A stretch of DNA of 64,000 nucleotides from Brachionus manjavacas (GCA_019054805.1 JAHQIY010000021.1:728501-792500), one strand, 5' to 3'. Positions 18,702 through 28,871 are shown, counted from the first letter of the stretch. Notes: a model not told the origin generated them from the sequence alone. Translations and numbers: made by a program.

Positions 18702-18733
18702 AAAAAAGGGTGATTGATTCAATCACCTTTTTT
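18702..18733 (+). terminator. rho-independent terminator after trmB
   Basis: GGTGATTGA (18709-18717) pairs with TCAATCACC (18719-18727), flanked by six A and six T, so the arms extend to a long stem. The T-run gives a good intrinsic terminator on the plus strand. It separates metK-trmB from rimP-nusA-infB. Confidence 0.88.
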
Positions 18734-18770
18734 ATTATATAATAAAGCAAATTAAATAATATACTAATAA

Positions 18771-19250
18771 ATGACAACCCTAATAACAGATATACTAAAC
18801 CTACTACAGCCAATAGCAAACACCATGGGCTTAAACATAGGGCACATTAATTTGTTTGGTAAGCAAGTTACCACAGTGCAAATTTTTTTAGAAAAAAGCA
18901 ATCAACAGCCTGTAAGCTTAAACGATTGTAGCACGTTTACTAAACAAGCACGTGTAGTAATGGATGTTAATAATGTGTGCGATGGCAATTATAAGTTAGA
19001 GGTAAGTTCGTTTGGTATAGACAGACCCTTGCTTAAACCAGAAGACTATGTAAACTTTGCCGGCAAAGAAGTTGTAATTAAAACCAAGCAACCTATAGAT
19101 AATGTAAAAAAATTTACTGGCGTGCTACAAGGCGTAAGTAATTCTATGGTACAGATATTGGTAAACAATAATATGGTAGAAATAGCTTTAGTAAATATAG
19201 ATAAAGCTAATTTAGATTTAATTAAAAATATTAATATTAATAAATTATAA
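18771..19250 (+). CDS. rimP: RimP, 30S ribosome maturation factor
   Basis: Assists assembly of the 30S subunit. It is 159 residues, with the family's 'LEVSSFGIDRPLLKPEDYVNFAGKEV' in the middle, corresponding to the conserved E-V-S-S-P-G-(I/L)-D-R-P-L motif (here F replaces P). It opens the rimP-nusA-infB-rbfA-truB-rpsO-pnp operon, with nusA 12 bases downstream. Confidence 0.95.
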   Translation: MTTLITDILNLLQPIANTMGLNIGHINLFGKQVTTVQIFLEKSNQQPVSLNDCSTFTKQARVVMDVNNVCDGNYKLEVSSFGIDRPLLKPEDYVNFAGKEVVIKTKQPIDNVKKFTGVLQGVSNSMVQILVNNNMVEIALVNIDKANLDLIKNININKL

Positions 19251-19262
19251 TAAGGTTATATA

Positions 19263-20774
19263 ATGGTTACTTTTAATTCATTTAATAATTCAGAGCTACA
19301 CGCCAGACCAGAGCTAATAGAGATGATGTTAGCGGTTTCTAAAGAAAAAAATTTATCTTTTGATGAAGTGGTTAGCGTTATGGAGGCTGCGGTAAAAAAA
19401 ATTGCACTAAACCGTTATGGTTCTGCTTACGATATTAGAGTAGATATTAATAAAAACAACGGTGCTATTACTATAAAGCGTTGCTTTACTGTAGTAGAAA
19501 ATGTAGAAAACGAAAGTACAGAAATTTTAATAAGCCAAGCTAAACTTGCAAATGCAGATGTAGTTTTAGGAGACGAAGTAGTAGAGTATTTACCCCAAGT
19601 AGATTTTGATAGAAGCAACGTGCAAGGCTTTAGGCAAAGCGTTGTAATGAAATTAAGAGAAATAGAACGTGCTAAAGAATACGAAGCCTACAAAGATAAA
19701 GTTGGCGAAATTGTAAGTGGCGTGGTTAGAAGAGTTGAGTTTGGCAATGTTTTTGTAGAATTAACCAATAAAGCCGAAGCTTTTTTAAGTAAAGATAACT
19801 GTATTCCTAGAGAATACTTAGAGGTTGGTTCTAGAATACGTGCTTTAATTATAGATGTTAAAAAAGATAATAAAGTTGCACAAATTTCTTTATCTAGATC
19901 TAGCGGAGTGTTTATAGAAAAATTATTAGCACAAGAAGTTACCGAGGTTTACGAAGGTTTAATTAAAGTACATTCCATTGCCAGAGAGGCAGGCTCTAGG
20001 TGTAAAGTTGCTTTATCATCTTCGGATCCATCTATAGACCCAGTAGGTACTGTGGTAGGGTTTAAAGGCTCTAGAATTCATGGTGTTTTGGGCGAGTTAA
20101 AAGGCGAAAAAATAGATTTGGTGCGTTGGTCTGATAATATTGCAAACTTTGTTATTAATGCTTTTCATCCGCACGAAGTAGTAAAAGTGGTGGTGGATCA
20201 AGATAAAAAATCTATAGAAGTTGTGGTTAAAAACGAAAGTTTAAGCTTAGCAATTGGCCGAGGCGGACAAAATATTAACTTAATATCTAAACTAGTAGGT
20301 TGGCACATAGATTTAATGGGCGAAGATGCCGAAAAAGAATCAAGGCAAAAAGCCTTTAATGCTAAATTAGAAATATTTAAAGAAGCTTTAGATGTAGACG
20401 ATGTAATTGCCCAGTTGTTGGCTATAGAAAATGTTTCTTCGGTAGAAGATATTGCTAGTGAAAAAGTTAATTTAAGCAATATTCCTGGGTTTAACGAAGA
20501 TATTATTGCAGAATTAACCAATAGAGCAAAAGAATATTTAGAAGAAAAGCAAAATAAAATACAAACCCAACTAGCCGAACTAGGTGTAACTAGTAATTTA
20601 CAACAAATGCTAGAAAATAACTTAGAATTACTGTTGTTAATAGCTAAGCAAGGGGTTTTAACCGTAGATGATTTAGCAGATTTATCTACATTTGAATTAA
20701 AAGATATGTTACCTGCAAATTTTGCAAACAATAAAACATTAGAAGAAATTATTGTAAAAGCAAGAGGTTTGTAG
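19263..20774 (+). CDS. nusA: NusA, transcription elongation/termination factor
   Basis: RNA-polymerase-associated factor. Order of domains: N-terminal RNAP-binding domain (residues 1-125), S1 domain ('VGEIVSGVVRRVEFGNVFVEL'), two KH domains ('DPVGTVVGFKGSRIHGVLGEL' and 'SLAIGRGGQNINLISKLVGWHIDL'), then acidic C-terminal repeats including 'VEDIASEKVNLSNIPGFNEDIIAEL' and 'VLTVDDLADLSTFELKDML'. 503 residues, typical for alphaproteobacteria with C-terminal AR repeats. In most relatives a small ylxR gene lies between nusA and infB; here only 56 bases do. Confidence 0.98.
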   Translation: MVTFNSFNNSELHARPELIEMMLAVSKEKNLSFDEVVSVMEAAVKKIALNRYGSAYDIRVDINKNNGAITIKRCFTVVENVENESTEILISQAKLANADVVLGDEVVEYLPQVDFDRSNVQGFRQSVVMKLREIERAKEYEAYKDKVGEIVSGVVRRVEFGNVFVELTNKAEAFLSKDNCIPREYLEVGSRIRALIIDVKKDNKVAQISLSRSSGVFIEKLLAQEVTEVYEGLIKVHSIAREAGSRCKVALSSSDPSIDPVGTVVGFKGSRIHGVLGELKGEKIDLVRWSDNIANFVINAFHPHEVVKVVVDQDKKSIEVVVKNESLSLAIGRGGQNINLISKLVGWHIDLMGEDAEKESRQKAFNAKLEIFKEALDVDDVIAQLLAIENVSSVEDIASEKVNLSNIPGFNEDIIAELTNRAKEYLEEKQNKIQTQLAELGVTSNLQQMLENNLELLLLIAKQGVLTVDDLADLSTFELKDMLPANFANNKTLEEIIVKARGL

Positions 20775-20830
20775 TTTAATATATGTTGTGTTATAAAAAA
20801 ACTAACGTTTAATATGGTTTAAAAAAAAGT

Positions 20831-23683
20831 ATGAGTAGTAAAGATACATCTGGTAAAAAAACACTAACTTTAGGGGCTAGTATAGATTTAGCCAAAGTTG
20901 CTGAGCTAAAGCAAAAAAAATCTAAAGGCAGTGTTATAGAAATTAAAGGCTCGGCTTCTGCAACCACTAAACCTACTACTACAGTGCAAAATACTGCTAG
21001 TAGCAATGCTGTACAGCAAAGCACTGTAGTCACTACTACAGAAAGTGGACGCAAGCTTACAGAAGAAGAAATTAAAAGCAGAATAGCCGCACTAGATAAT
21101 TTAAAATTAGCAACGCAACCAGATAATAATGCTAATAATGGCGATGATTCTGCGGTGCTAGGCGCTATAAAAGTAGTGCAAAAAACCAGTGCGTTAGAAA
21201 ATACCACAGTAGAAAACACCCAAACTGATAGTAATGCAGAAACTAACAACGCTAATAACAATAGCAGTAATGTTAATGCTACACAACAAAGCACTAGTAC
21301 GCTTGCAGATAACGCAACCACTACTGCATTACACAATACTGCACAGGCCGATAATAGTACAACTACAGACCATTCTAATTCTGCTAATGTAAATGCTAAT
21401 ACTAATAATGCAACTACTAAAGCAGAGCAAACAAATAAAACTGCAGAAAGCAACAAGCCTACAGAAAGCAATACAATAGAGCCTGTTACTGCTTCGGCTT
21501 TTGTGCCATCTAATACTGTGGTGCAAAAAACTATGCAAGCCGTTGTAAGGCCTGCTATTGTACGTTCTGCCCCTAAAGAGCAACCCGTGGCCAAAGCAGA
21601 AACTACAACAGAAGCAACCAAAGATATTAACAGTGTTGCTAATACAACTAATGCTAAAGCTAAAGATTTTAAAAACGATAAAACTGCTAAAAATAATTCT
21701 ACAGAAGAAGCAGAGGGTAATGCTAATAAGCCTAAAAAACCTAACACTACAGAGTTTGCTAAAAAAACTTCTGCTAATACTTGGCGTAATTTAGATGTTG
21801 CTTTAATAAATAACGAAGAAGATGATTTTGAAGACGACTTTGAAGAAGCCGAAGAGGTGGTTAAAGAGGTTGTGGTTAGGCGTCCTGCTTTTGTTAAGCG
21901 TAAGCGTAAGTATGCACCTAATAAGCAAAAACAATATGTTAATATAGAAATTAAAGACGATATTAGTGTTATAGATTTAGCCAAAGTATTGCAAGAAAAA
22001 GTAATTGCCGTGGTTAAAGCTGCACAAAGCTTAGGCATAAGTGCTAAGCAAGATAGTATTTTAGATACCGCCACTGCAGAACTAGTAGCTACCGAATTAG
22101 GGCATACCGCTAAGGCAGTAGAAAGGGAGTCTATTGAAGATATATTAAATACTTTTGATGATTCTGCTCCGTTATCTAAAAGGGCTCCGGTTGTGGCTAT
22201 TATGGGGCATGTGGATCATGGTAAAACTAGTTTGTTAGATGCTATTAGAAAAACCAACGTAGTTAGTGGAGAGTCTGGCGGTATTACCCAACATATTGGG
22301 GCTTACCAAATTACTACGCCTACTAAAGATTTAATAACTTTTTTAGATACTCCAGGGCACGAAGCTTTTAGTGCTATTAGGTCTAGGGGGTCTAAAGTTA
22401 CCGATATTATTTTATTAGTAGTAGCAGCAGATGATGGTTTAAAACCGCAAACTATTGAAGCAATAGAGCACGCCCAAAAAGCCAATGTACCATTAATTGT
22501 TGTGGTTAATAAAATAGATAAGCAAGATACCAACGTAATGCGTATTAAAACCGATTTACTACAACACAATGTAGTAGTAGAAGAAATGGGTGGTGAAACT
22601 TTAATTGTAGAAGTTTCGGCAATGGCTAAAATAGGTTTAGATAAACTGCTAGAAGCTATTTTATTACAAGCCGAAGTGCTAGATTTAAAAACCAACAATA
22701 GCGGTAGAGCAAAAGGCACGGTTATTGAAGTTAAAATGCAAAAAGGTTTAGGCTTTTTAGCTACCGTATTGCTAGAACGTGGTACTTTAGCTTTGTCTGA
22801 TTATTTTGTATGTGGCACTAAAACCGGCAGGGTAAAAATGATTATGGATGATAAAGGTGCAAGATTAAAAAAAGCGCCTGCTTATTTACCTATAGAGATT
22901 TCTGGCTTTAACGATACAGTGCAGGCCGGTGATTCGTTTTTAGTTGTAAACTCCGAAAAAGAAGCCAGTGCTTTAGCAGAATACCGTATTAAACAAGCTA
23001 ACAGAAAATCTACCATTACATCTAGCTTTAATTTACAAAATTTGTTATCGCAAAATGTAGACCAAACTCAAACGCTTTCGGTTATTGTTAAAACCGATAC
23101 GCAAGGGTCTTTAGAAGCTATAACCGATAGTTTAGAAAAAATTATTCATCCAGAAATTAAAGTTAAAGTAATTTTAGGTGCAGTAGGTGAAATTAGCGAA
23201 TCTGATGTTAATTTTGCTAAAACCAGTAAAGCAATTATTTTTGGTTTTAATTCTAGGGCAAACACTAACGCCAAGCAACTAGCTAATAAAGAGAAAATAG
23301 AGCTAAGGTATCATTCTATTATTTATAAAATTATAGATGACGTTAAAATGATAATGTCTGGTATGTTAGACCCCGAAATAGTAGAAAACATAGTTGGCTA
23401 CGCAGAAGTTAAGCAGGTATTTAATATTACTAAATTAGGAAACATTGCTGGTTGCGTAGTTACCGAAGGCAGTATTAAAAAATCTGCTTTTGTAAGGTTG
23501 TTGCGTAACAACGTAGTACTATACGATGACGTATTAAGCCAACTAAAGCATTTTAAAGACGAAGTTAAAGAAGTTAAAAGCGGCAGCGAGTGCGGTATTG
23601 CCTTTGCTAATTATAATGATATTATAGCCGGCGACTTTATAGAGTGTTACGAAAAAACTAGCAACAAAAAAATAGTTAAATAA
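20831..23683 (+). CDS. infB: InfB, translation initiation factor IF-2
   Basis: GTPase that places initiator tRNA on the 30S subunit. G1 motif GHVDHGKT is at residues 459-466; 'DTPGHEAF' (G3) and 'NKIDK' (G4) follow, then domains II-IV. It is 950 residues because the N-terminal region (about residues 40-330) is a long low-complexity stretch rich in Asn, Thr, Ala and Ser. 'APVVAIMGHVDHGKTSLLD' and all downstream domains are normal. No good ribosome site precedes the ATG. The low-complexity part leaves the opposite strand open for over 400 codons, which is a shadow and not a gene. Confidence 0.98.
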   Translation: MSSKDTSGKKTLTLGASIDLAKVAELKQKKSKGSVIEIKGSASATTKPTTTVQNTASSNAVQQSTVVTTTESGRKLTEEEIKSRIAALDNLKLATQPDNNANNGDDSAVLGAIKVVQKTSALENTTVENTQTDSNAETNNANNNSSNVNATQQSTSTLADNATTTALHNTAQADNSTTTDHSNSANVNANTNNATTKAEQTNKTAESNKPTESNTIEPVTASAFVPSNTVVQKTMQAVVRPAIVRSAPKEQPVAKAETTTEATKDINSVANTTNAKAKDFKNDKTAKNNSTEEAEGNANKPKKPNTTEFAKKTSANTWRNLDVALINNEEDDFEDDFEEAEEVVKEVVVRRPAFVKRKRKYAPNKQKQYVNIEIKDDISVIDLAKVLQEKVIAVVKAAQSLGISAKQDSILDTATAELVATELGHTAKAVERESIEDILNTFDDSAPLSKRAPVVAIMGHVDHGKTSLLDAIRKTNVVSGESGGITQHIGAYQITTPTKDLITFLDTPGHEAFSAIRSRGSKVTDIILLVVAADDGLKPQTIEAIEHAQKANVPLIVVVNKIDKQDTNVMRIKTDLLQHNVVVEEMGGETLIVEVSAMAKIGLDKLLEAILLQAEVLDLKTNNSGRAKGTVIEVKMQKGLGFLATVLLERGTLALSDYFVCGTKTGRVKMIMDDKGARLKKAPAYLPIEISGFNDTVQAGDSFLVVNSEKEASALAEYRIKQANRKSTITSSFNLQNLLSQNVDQTQTLSVIVKTDTQGSLEAITDSLEKIIHPEIKVKVILGAVGEISESDVNFAKTSKAIIFGFNSRANTNAKQLANKEKIELRYHSIIYKIIDDVKMIMSGMLDPEIVENIVGYAEVKQVFNITKLGNIAGCVVTEGSIKKSAFVRLLRNNVVLYDDVLSQLKHFKDEVKEVKSGSECGIAFANYNDIIAGDFIECYEKTSNKKIVK

Positions 23684-23684
23684 T

Positions 23685-24080
23685 ATGTTTAATAATTTTA
23701 ATAACGATATAAACGATATTGTTAAAGTAAAGCAAAGCTCTCCTTCTAAACGCCCACAAATGGTGGCTAAAGAAGTTAAAAACATTATTAACGACTTGTT
23801 TTTAAAGTCTAAAGTTAATGATGCCAGATTGTTTGATAAAACCATATTAATTAGCGAAGTTATAGTAACATCAGATTTATCGTTAGCTAAAATTTATATT
23901 TTGCCACAACAGCAATACAACAATGCAGAAATGTTGCAAGCTTTAAACGAAATGTCGTCTTTTTTTAAACATAACATAGGTAAACAATTGCAAATTAAGG
24001 TTATTCCAAAGCCAATTTTTTACCTAGACGATGCTATAGAGCGTGCCAAAGCAGTAGATGAGATGTTTAATAAAATATAA
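23685..24080 (+). CDS. rbfA: RbfA, 30S ribosome-binding factor
   Basis: Cold-shock-linked 30S maturation factor with a KH-like fold. 131 residues. 'SKRPQMVAKEVKNIINDLF' at the start, 'ILISEVIVTSDLSLAKIYILP' in the middle and 'LQIKVIPKPIFYLDDAIERAKAVDEMF' at the end match the family (consensus R-x-x-P-x-L-x-F-x-x-D). It starts one base after infB, and its stop TAA shares the A of the truB ATG. Confidence 0.95.
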   Translation: MFNNFNNDINDIVKVKQSSPSKRPQMVAKEVKNIINDLFLKSKVNDARLFDKTILISEVIVTSDLSLAKIYILPQQQYNNAEMLQALNEMSSFFKHNIGKQLQIKVIPKPIFYLDDAIERAKAVDEMFNKI

Positions 24081-25021
24081 TGACTATTCTTTCTGGCTTT
24101 TTATTTGTAGATAAACCGCTTAATTTAACCTCGGCTAGTGTTGTTAATATTATAAAAAAACAGCTTAAGCCTTTTAAAGTTAAAGTTGGGCACGGCGGAA
24201 CGCTAGATCCCCTAGCCACGGGCTTATTACCAATTGCTATTGGCGAAGCTACCAAAATTTTAGATTATAGCATTAAAGCCACTAAACAATATAAGTTTAC
24301 CATACAGTTTGGCTTACAAACCAACACCTACGATTTAGAAGGCGAAGTAGTTAGCAAAAACAACTTTATGCCAACTAAACAAAGCCTATTAAACGCTACT
24401 AAGCAATTTATTGGCAAGCAAATGCAAACGCCTCCGGTTTTTTCTGCAATTAAAGTTAACGGAGTAAGAAGCTACAAATTAGCCAGAGAGAACATAGCAG
24501 TAGAACTAACCAAACGTGCAGTAGAAATTTTTAATTTACAACTAACTAACTACAATTTAGCCAATCAACAAGCCACTTTTGTAGCAACAGTATCTAGTGG
24601 TACATATATACGTACGTTAGCGGTAGATATTGCTAAAAGCGTTAATGCTATTGGTTGCGTATGCGTATTGCAACGCACTGCAGTAGGCGATATAAGCTTA
24701 CAAAAAAAAGAAAATCTTTTAATTAATAATATTTTGCTGTATAATGTAGTAAGTTGTTTAAATACTTGTTTAGTAGGAATAGAAGATATGCTGGATGACA
24801 TCTTGGCTATTAACCTAACCCTACAACAAAAGCAACTATTGTTAAACGGCAATATAAATTTTTTAACCAATAATTATAGTGCCGGTAACTATAAAGCAGT
24901 TTTTAATAACCAACCCGTAGCGTTGCTACAATTTAACAACGGTTGGAAAATTATTAGAGTATTGCAAAATTATACTAATAAAATTAACATAACAAACGGA
25001 GTTTACGATGTCATTAAATAA
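24080..25021 (+). CDS. truB: TruB, tRNA pseudouridine-55 synthase
   Basis: Makes the universal pseudouridine 55 in the T loop. Catalytic aspartate is D43 in '[23 protein letters not shown]'. Further hallmarks: '[21 protein letters not shown]' and '[14 protein letters not shown]'. 313 residues. It overlaps rbfA by one base and rpsO by 14 bases, so the three are tightly coupled. Confidence 0.97.
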   Translation: MTILSGFLFVDKPLNLTSASVVNIIKKQLKPFKVKVGHGGTLDPLATGLLPIAIGEATKILDYSIKATKQYKFTIQFGLQTNTYDLEGEVVSKNNFMPTKQSLLNATKQFIGKQMQTPPVFSAIKVNGVRSYKLARENIAVELTKRAVEIFNLQLTNYNLANQQATFVATVSSGTYIRTLAVDIAKSVNAIGCVCVLQRTAVGDISLQKKENLLINNILLYNVVSCLNTCLVGIEDMLDDILAINLTLQQKQLLLNGNINFLTNNYSAGNYKAVFNNQPVALLQFNNGWKIIRVLQNYTNKINITNGVYDVIK

Positions 25022-25283
25022 AGAAACAAAGCAACACATTATTAAAGAAAATGCAATTAACCCTAACGATACTGGTTCTCCAGAAGTTCAGGTTGCAGTT
25101 TTAACAGAAAAAATTAAATACTTAACCGAGCACATGAAAGTGCATAAAAAAGATATACACTCTAGAAGAGGATTATTAATGATGGTTAGTAGAAGAAAAA
25201 GTATTTTAAAATATTTAAAATCTAAATCTGTAGAAAGATATACAGATTTAATAACAAAATTGAATTTAAGAGGAGTTAAGTAG
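25008..25283 (+). CDS. rpsO: ribosomal protein S15
   Basis: Primary 16S rRNA-binding protein of the 30S platform. 91 residues with '[16 protein letters not shown]' and '[22 protein letters not shown]', both diagnostic. The start lies inside the end of truB, with an ACGGAG site eight bases upstream. pnp follows within two bases, the standard rpsO-pnp pair. Confidence 0.98.
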   Translation: MSLNKETKQHIIKENAINPNDTGSPEVQVAVLTEKIKYLTEHMKVHKKDIHSRRGLLMMVSRRKSILKYLKSKSVERYTDLITKLNLRGVK

Positions 25284-25285
25284 TA

Positions 25286-27373
25286 GTGTTTAATATTACA
25301 GAAAAAACTATAGTTTGGGGAGACAGAGAGTTAACCCTACAAACCGGTAAAATTGCAAGACTAGCCGACGGAGCGGTTGTTGCTAAATACGGCGAAACCG
25401 AAGTGTTAGCCACAGTAGTGTTTGATAAAAAACCAAAATATGATTTAAACTTTTTTCCTTTAACGGTACATTATCAAGATAAATACTACGCTGCGGGTAA
25501 AATTCCTGGTGGTTTTTTTAAGCGTGAAGGCAAGCAAACCGAACGTGAAATCTTAATTTCTAGACTAATAGACAGACCAATTAGACCATTGTTTGATGAA
25601 AGATTTAGAAATGAAGTACAAATTGTAGTTTCTGTATTAAATTACGACGATGAAAATTCTGTAGATGTATTATCTATAATTGCGGCTTCTGCTGCTTTAG
25701 CTATATCTGGTATTCCTATGGCAGAAACCGTTGGTGCGGCTAAGGTTGGTTATATTAACAATAATTTTGTGTTAAACCCTACTAAAACTCAAATGCCTAG
25801 CACTAACTTAGATTTAGTGGTTGCAGGTACTGCAAAAGGCGTGTTAATGGTAGAATCCGAAGCTAAAGAGCTTGACGAAACCGTTATGTTAGATGCAGTT
25901 AAATTTGCCCATAACGAATTTTCTAAAGTTATAACTTTAATTGAAGACTTAAAACAAGCGGTTAACAAACCAATGTTTGAAGTAGAGCCGTTTGAAAACC
26001 CAGAAGTTTTAGCTATGGTAACCGAACTAAACGCTTTTGCTAAAGATAGCCTAGTAGATGCTTTTAGCACTAAAGATAAAGCACAAAGATCGGCTAAAAT
26101 TAAAGAAGCTATGGAGCTTACACTAAACCATTTAACCACTAAAGAGTTTAGTGCCGAATTACTAGACAGACACTTTGGTTTTTACTTTAAAAAACTAGAA
26201 AAAGACATTGTGCGTGGCGATATTTTAAACAAAGCTGTACGTATAGATGGCAGAGGTTTAGAAGATATTAGACCAATAGTTGCAGAAATAGATTTATTTA
26301 AGCGTGCCCACGGTAGTGCTTTATTTACCAGAGGCGAAACCCAAGCTTTAGTTTTTGCCACTTTAGGTACCGATTCTGATGAACAAATAATAGATGATAT
26401 AGAGGGCGATACCAGAGGTAACTTTATGTTGCATTACAACTTCCCTCCGTTTTCGGTTGGCGAAGTTGGTAGAATGGCAGGACCTGGTAGAAGAGAAGTA
26501 GGCCACGGCAAGTTAGCTTGGCGTGCAATTAAACCTGTATTGCCTAATAAAGATGATTTTCCGTATACTTTACGTGTGGTTTCTGAAATTACCGAAAGTA
26601 ATGGTTCTTCTTCTATGGCAACAGTTTGTGGTTCTTCTTTAGCTTTAATGTCTGCTGGGGTGCCTTTGGGGTCTTCGGTAGCGGGTATTGCTATGGGTTT
26701 AATTAAAGAAGACGATAAATTTGCCGTTTTATCTGATATTTTAGGCGATGAAGACCATTTAGGCGATATGGATTTTAAAGTAGCCGGTACCTCTAATGGT
26801 ATTACTGCTTTACAAATGGATATTAAAATAACATCTATAACTTACGATATTATGCAACAAGCTTTACAACAAGCTAAAGCTGGCAGAAACCACATATTAA
26901 ATATTATGTTGGGAGTTATATCTAAACATAAAGATACTTTAAGCGAATACGCCCCTAAAGTAGAAACTTTAAAAATAGATAAAGAAAAAATTAAAGATGT
27001 TATTGGTAGTGGCGGTAAAGTTATTAAAGAAATTTGTGCAACTAATAATGTTAAAATAGACATATCTGAAGACGGTGTAGTTAAAATTTTTGGCACCAAC
27101 CCAGAAGGTTTAAAAAATGCTTTAAAAACCGTTCAGGGTATTGTAGAAGTTCCTGAAATTGGTAAAGAGTACGTTGGCAAAGTAGTAAAAGTTTTAGAAT
27201 TTGGTGCTTTTGTTAACTTGCTTCCTAAAACCGATGGCTTTTTACATATTAGCGAATTAACTAAAGACCGAGGCGTTGATATTAATACGTTAATTAAAGA
27301 AGGCGAAACCGTTAATGTTAAATTAGTTAGCATAGACGATAAAGGAAGACTAAAATTAGCTAAAATTAATTAA
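25286..27373 (+). CDS. pnp: polynucleotide phosphorylase
   Basis: Phosphorolytic 3'-5' exoribonuclease and degradosome core. Two RNase PH domains ('GAVVAKYGETEVLATVVF', 'FTRGETQALVFATLGT'), a KH domain ('KDVIGSGGKVIKEICATNNVKIDISEDG') and a C-terminal S1 domain ('GKEYVGKVVKVLEFGAFVNLLPKTDGFLHISEL'). 695 residues, standard. The start is GTG at 25286 with AGGAG ten bases upstream. Last gene of the rimP-pnp operon, or read through to the flavoprotein eight bases downstream. Confidence 0.98.
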   Translation: MFNITEKTIVWGDRELTLQTGKIARLADGAVVAKYGETEVLATVVFDKKPKYDLNFFPLTVHYQDKYYAAGKIPGGFFKREGKQTEREILISRLIDRPIRPLFDERFRNEVQIVVSVLNYDDENSVDVLSIIAASAALAISGIPMAETVGAAKVGYINNNFVLNPTKTQMPSTNLDLVVAGTAKGVLMVESEAKELDETVMLDAVKFAHNEFSKVITLIEDLKQAVNKPMFEVEPFENPEVLAMVTELNAFAKDSLVDAFSTKDKAQRSAKIKEAMELTLNHLTTKEFSAELLDRHFGFYFKKLEKDIVRGDILNKAVRIDGRGLEDIRPIVAEIDLFKRAHGSALFTRGETQALVFATLGTDSDEQIIDDIEGDTRGNFMLHYNFPPFSVGEVGRMAGPGRREVGHGKLAWRAIKPVLPNKDDFPYTLRVVSEITESNGSSSMATVCGSSLALMSAGVPLGSSVAGIAMGLIKEDDKFAVLSDILGDEDHLGDMDFKVAGTSNGITALQMDIKITSITYDIMQQALQQAKAGRNHILNIMLGVISKHKDTLSEYAPKVETLKIDKEKIKDVIGSGGKVIKEICATNNVKIDISEDGVVKIFGTNPEGLKNALKTVQGIVEVPEIGKEYVGKVVKVLEFGAFVNLLPKTDGFLHISELTKDRGVDINTLIKEGETVNVKLVSIDDKGRLKLAKIN

Positions 27374-27381
27374 GGTGTTAA

Positions 27382-28779
27382 ATGTTTAAACTAGCGCAAA
27401 CTAAAATATCTGGAGCCATGGTTTACCCAATTTTTGAAGGTGGCAAAGGTATTAATGTATCTACAGGGCTAACCGCAGGCAGTTTTGCTAAAGAAGGCTG
27501 TGTTGGTACGTTGTCTGCCACTAATTCGGATTATTACGACGACTACGGTAATGTTATAAGATATGTATTTGATAAAGCATTAACCAGAAAAGAAAAGTTT
27601 GTAAAACTTGTGGAATATAGCATTAAAGGTGCAATAGACCAAGTTAAAATAGCACACGAAGTTGCTTCTGGCAATGGTAGAATTCATATGAATTTACTAT
27701 GGGAAGCAGGCGGAACTAAGCATATTATAGAAGGTGCTTTAGAAAAAGTAAAAGGCTTGCTACACGGCGTAACCGCTGGTGCAGGCTTGCCTTTTAAGTT
27801 ATCGGAGTTTGCGGCTAGGTATAATGTATATTATTATCCTATTATATCTTCTTCTAGAGCGTTACAAATTTTATGGAAACGCGCTTATAGCAAAGCCAGT
27901 GATTTACTAGGGGGCGTAGTGTACGAAGACCCATGGTTAGCAGGCGGACACAACGGTTTATCTAACCAAGAAGACCCACTAAAACCACAAAGCCCTTATT
28001 TAAGACTAGTGGAAATTAGAAAGTTTTTAAACTCGGTTAATTTACAACATGTGCCTATTATTATTGCAGGCGGTGTTTGGAGCCTAAGCGATTGGAGCGA
28101 CTATATAGACAATAAAGAAATTGGCTTGGTGGCTTTTCAATTTGGTACCAGACCTTTGTTAACTAAAGAAAGTCCACTTTCGGCCGAATGGAAAAGAAAG
28201 TTGGTAGATTTAAAAGAAGGCGATATTGCATTGCATAATTTTAGCCCAACTGGTTTTTATTCTTCTGCTATTAAAAATGATTTTTTAATGGATTTATACG
28301 CCAGAAGCGAAAGACAAATGCCTAGCGCCAGAAAACCTACCGAAGAATTTACTAAAGCGGTGGATATGGGCAACGGTGTTTCTAAAATTTATGTTAAAGC
28401 TACCGATTACCCTAAAGCTTTAGAGTATATTAATGCGGGCTTTACCACATTGTTGCGTACCCCCGATAATACGGTGGTATTTGTTACCCCAGATAAAGCT
28501 GGTGAAATTAAGGAAGATCAAATAAATTGCATGGGCTGTTTAAGTGCTTGTAAGTTTAGTAATTGGAGCGAAGAAAACGGAACCACTGGCTTGTTGCCAG
28601 ACCCAAGATCGTTTTGTATTCAAAAAACTTTACAAGATGTAGGCCACGGTGGCAATATAGATACCAACTTATTGTTTTCTGGCCATAATGCTTATAAATT
28701 TGGTACAGACCCACTATACGCCAATGGCAACATACCAACCATTAAACAGTTAGTTAACGCCATATTAAGTGGTAATTAA
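27382..28779 (+). CDS. nitronate monooxygenase-family flavoprotein
   Basis: FMN-dependent TIM-barrel protein of the nitronate monooxygenase / 2-nitropropane dioxygenase group, 465 residues. 'VYPIFEGGKGINVSTGLTAGSFAKEG' is the N-terminal signature, and 'EDPWLAGGHNG' and 'PIIIAGGV' are the flavin-phosphate contacts. A cysteine cluster in 'INCMGCLSACKFSNW' (CxxCxxxC) lies in the C-terminal part. I believe it is common to this long subfamily, and it might bind a metal or be redox-active. The physiological substrate is unknown; detoxification of nitronates or quinone reduction are possibilities. Start ATG with AAGG eight bases upstream. Confidence 0.85.
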   Translation: MFKLAQTKISGAMVYPIFEGGKGINVSTGLTAGSFAKEGCVGTLSATNSDYYDDYGNVIRYVFDKALTRKEKFVKLVEYSIKGAIDQVKIAHEVASGNGRIHMNLLWEAGGTKHIIEGALEKVKGLLHGVTAGAGLPFKLSEFAARYNVYYYPIISSSRALQILWKRAYSKASDLLGGVVYEDPWLAGGHNGLSNQEDPLKPQSPYLRLVEIRKFLNSVNLQHVPIIIAGGVWSLSDWSDYIDNKEIGLVAFQFGTRPLLTKESPLSAEWKRKLVDLKEGDIALHNFSPTGFYSSAIKNDFLMDLYARSERQMPSARKPTEEFTKAVDMGNGVSKIYVKATDYPKALEYINAGFTTLLRTPDNTVVFVTPDKAGEIKEDQINCMGCLSACKFSNWSEENGTTGLLPDPRSFCIQKTLQDVGHGGNIDTNLLFSGHNAYKFGTDPLYANGNIPTIKQLVNAILSGN

Positions 28780-28802
28780 ATTAATTACTTATACGTATAA
28801 AT

Positions 28803-28836
28803 AAAAAACCTTTAGCTAATAACTAAAGGTTTTTTT
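28803..28836. terminator. bidirectional terminator between flavoprotein and ohrR genes
   Basis: AAAAAACCTTTAG (28803-28815) pairs perfectly with CTAAAGGTTTTTT (28823-28835) around a seven-base loop, with T-runs readable on both strands. It lies between two convergent genes and should stop transcription from each. Confidence 0.9.
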
Positions 28837-28871
28837 ATTGTGTGTATTTTATGTTTTAAAAGCGTACAACA

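Noticed and set aside
20809-22074. 421-codon open frame on the minus strand
   Set aside because: It lies wholly opposite the low-complexity part of infB. Its sequence (Leu/Ser/Ala/Val-rich, no domain) is the mirror of Asn/Thr/Ala codons, and no ribosome site or promoter is evident.
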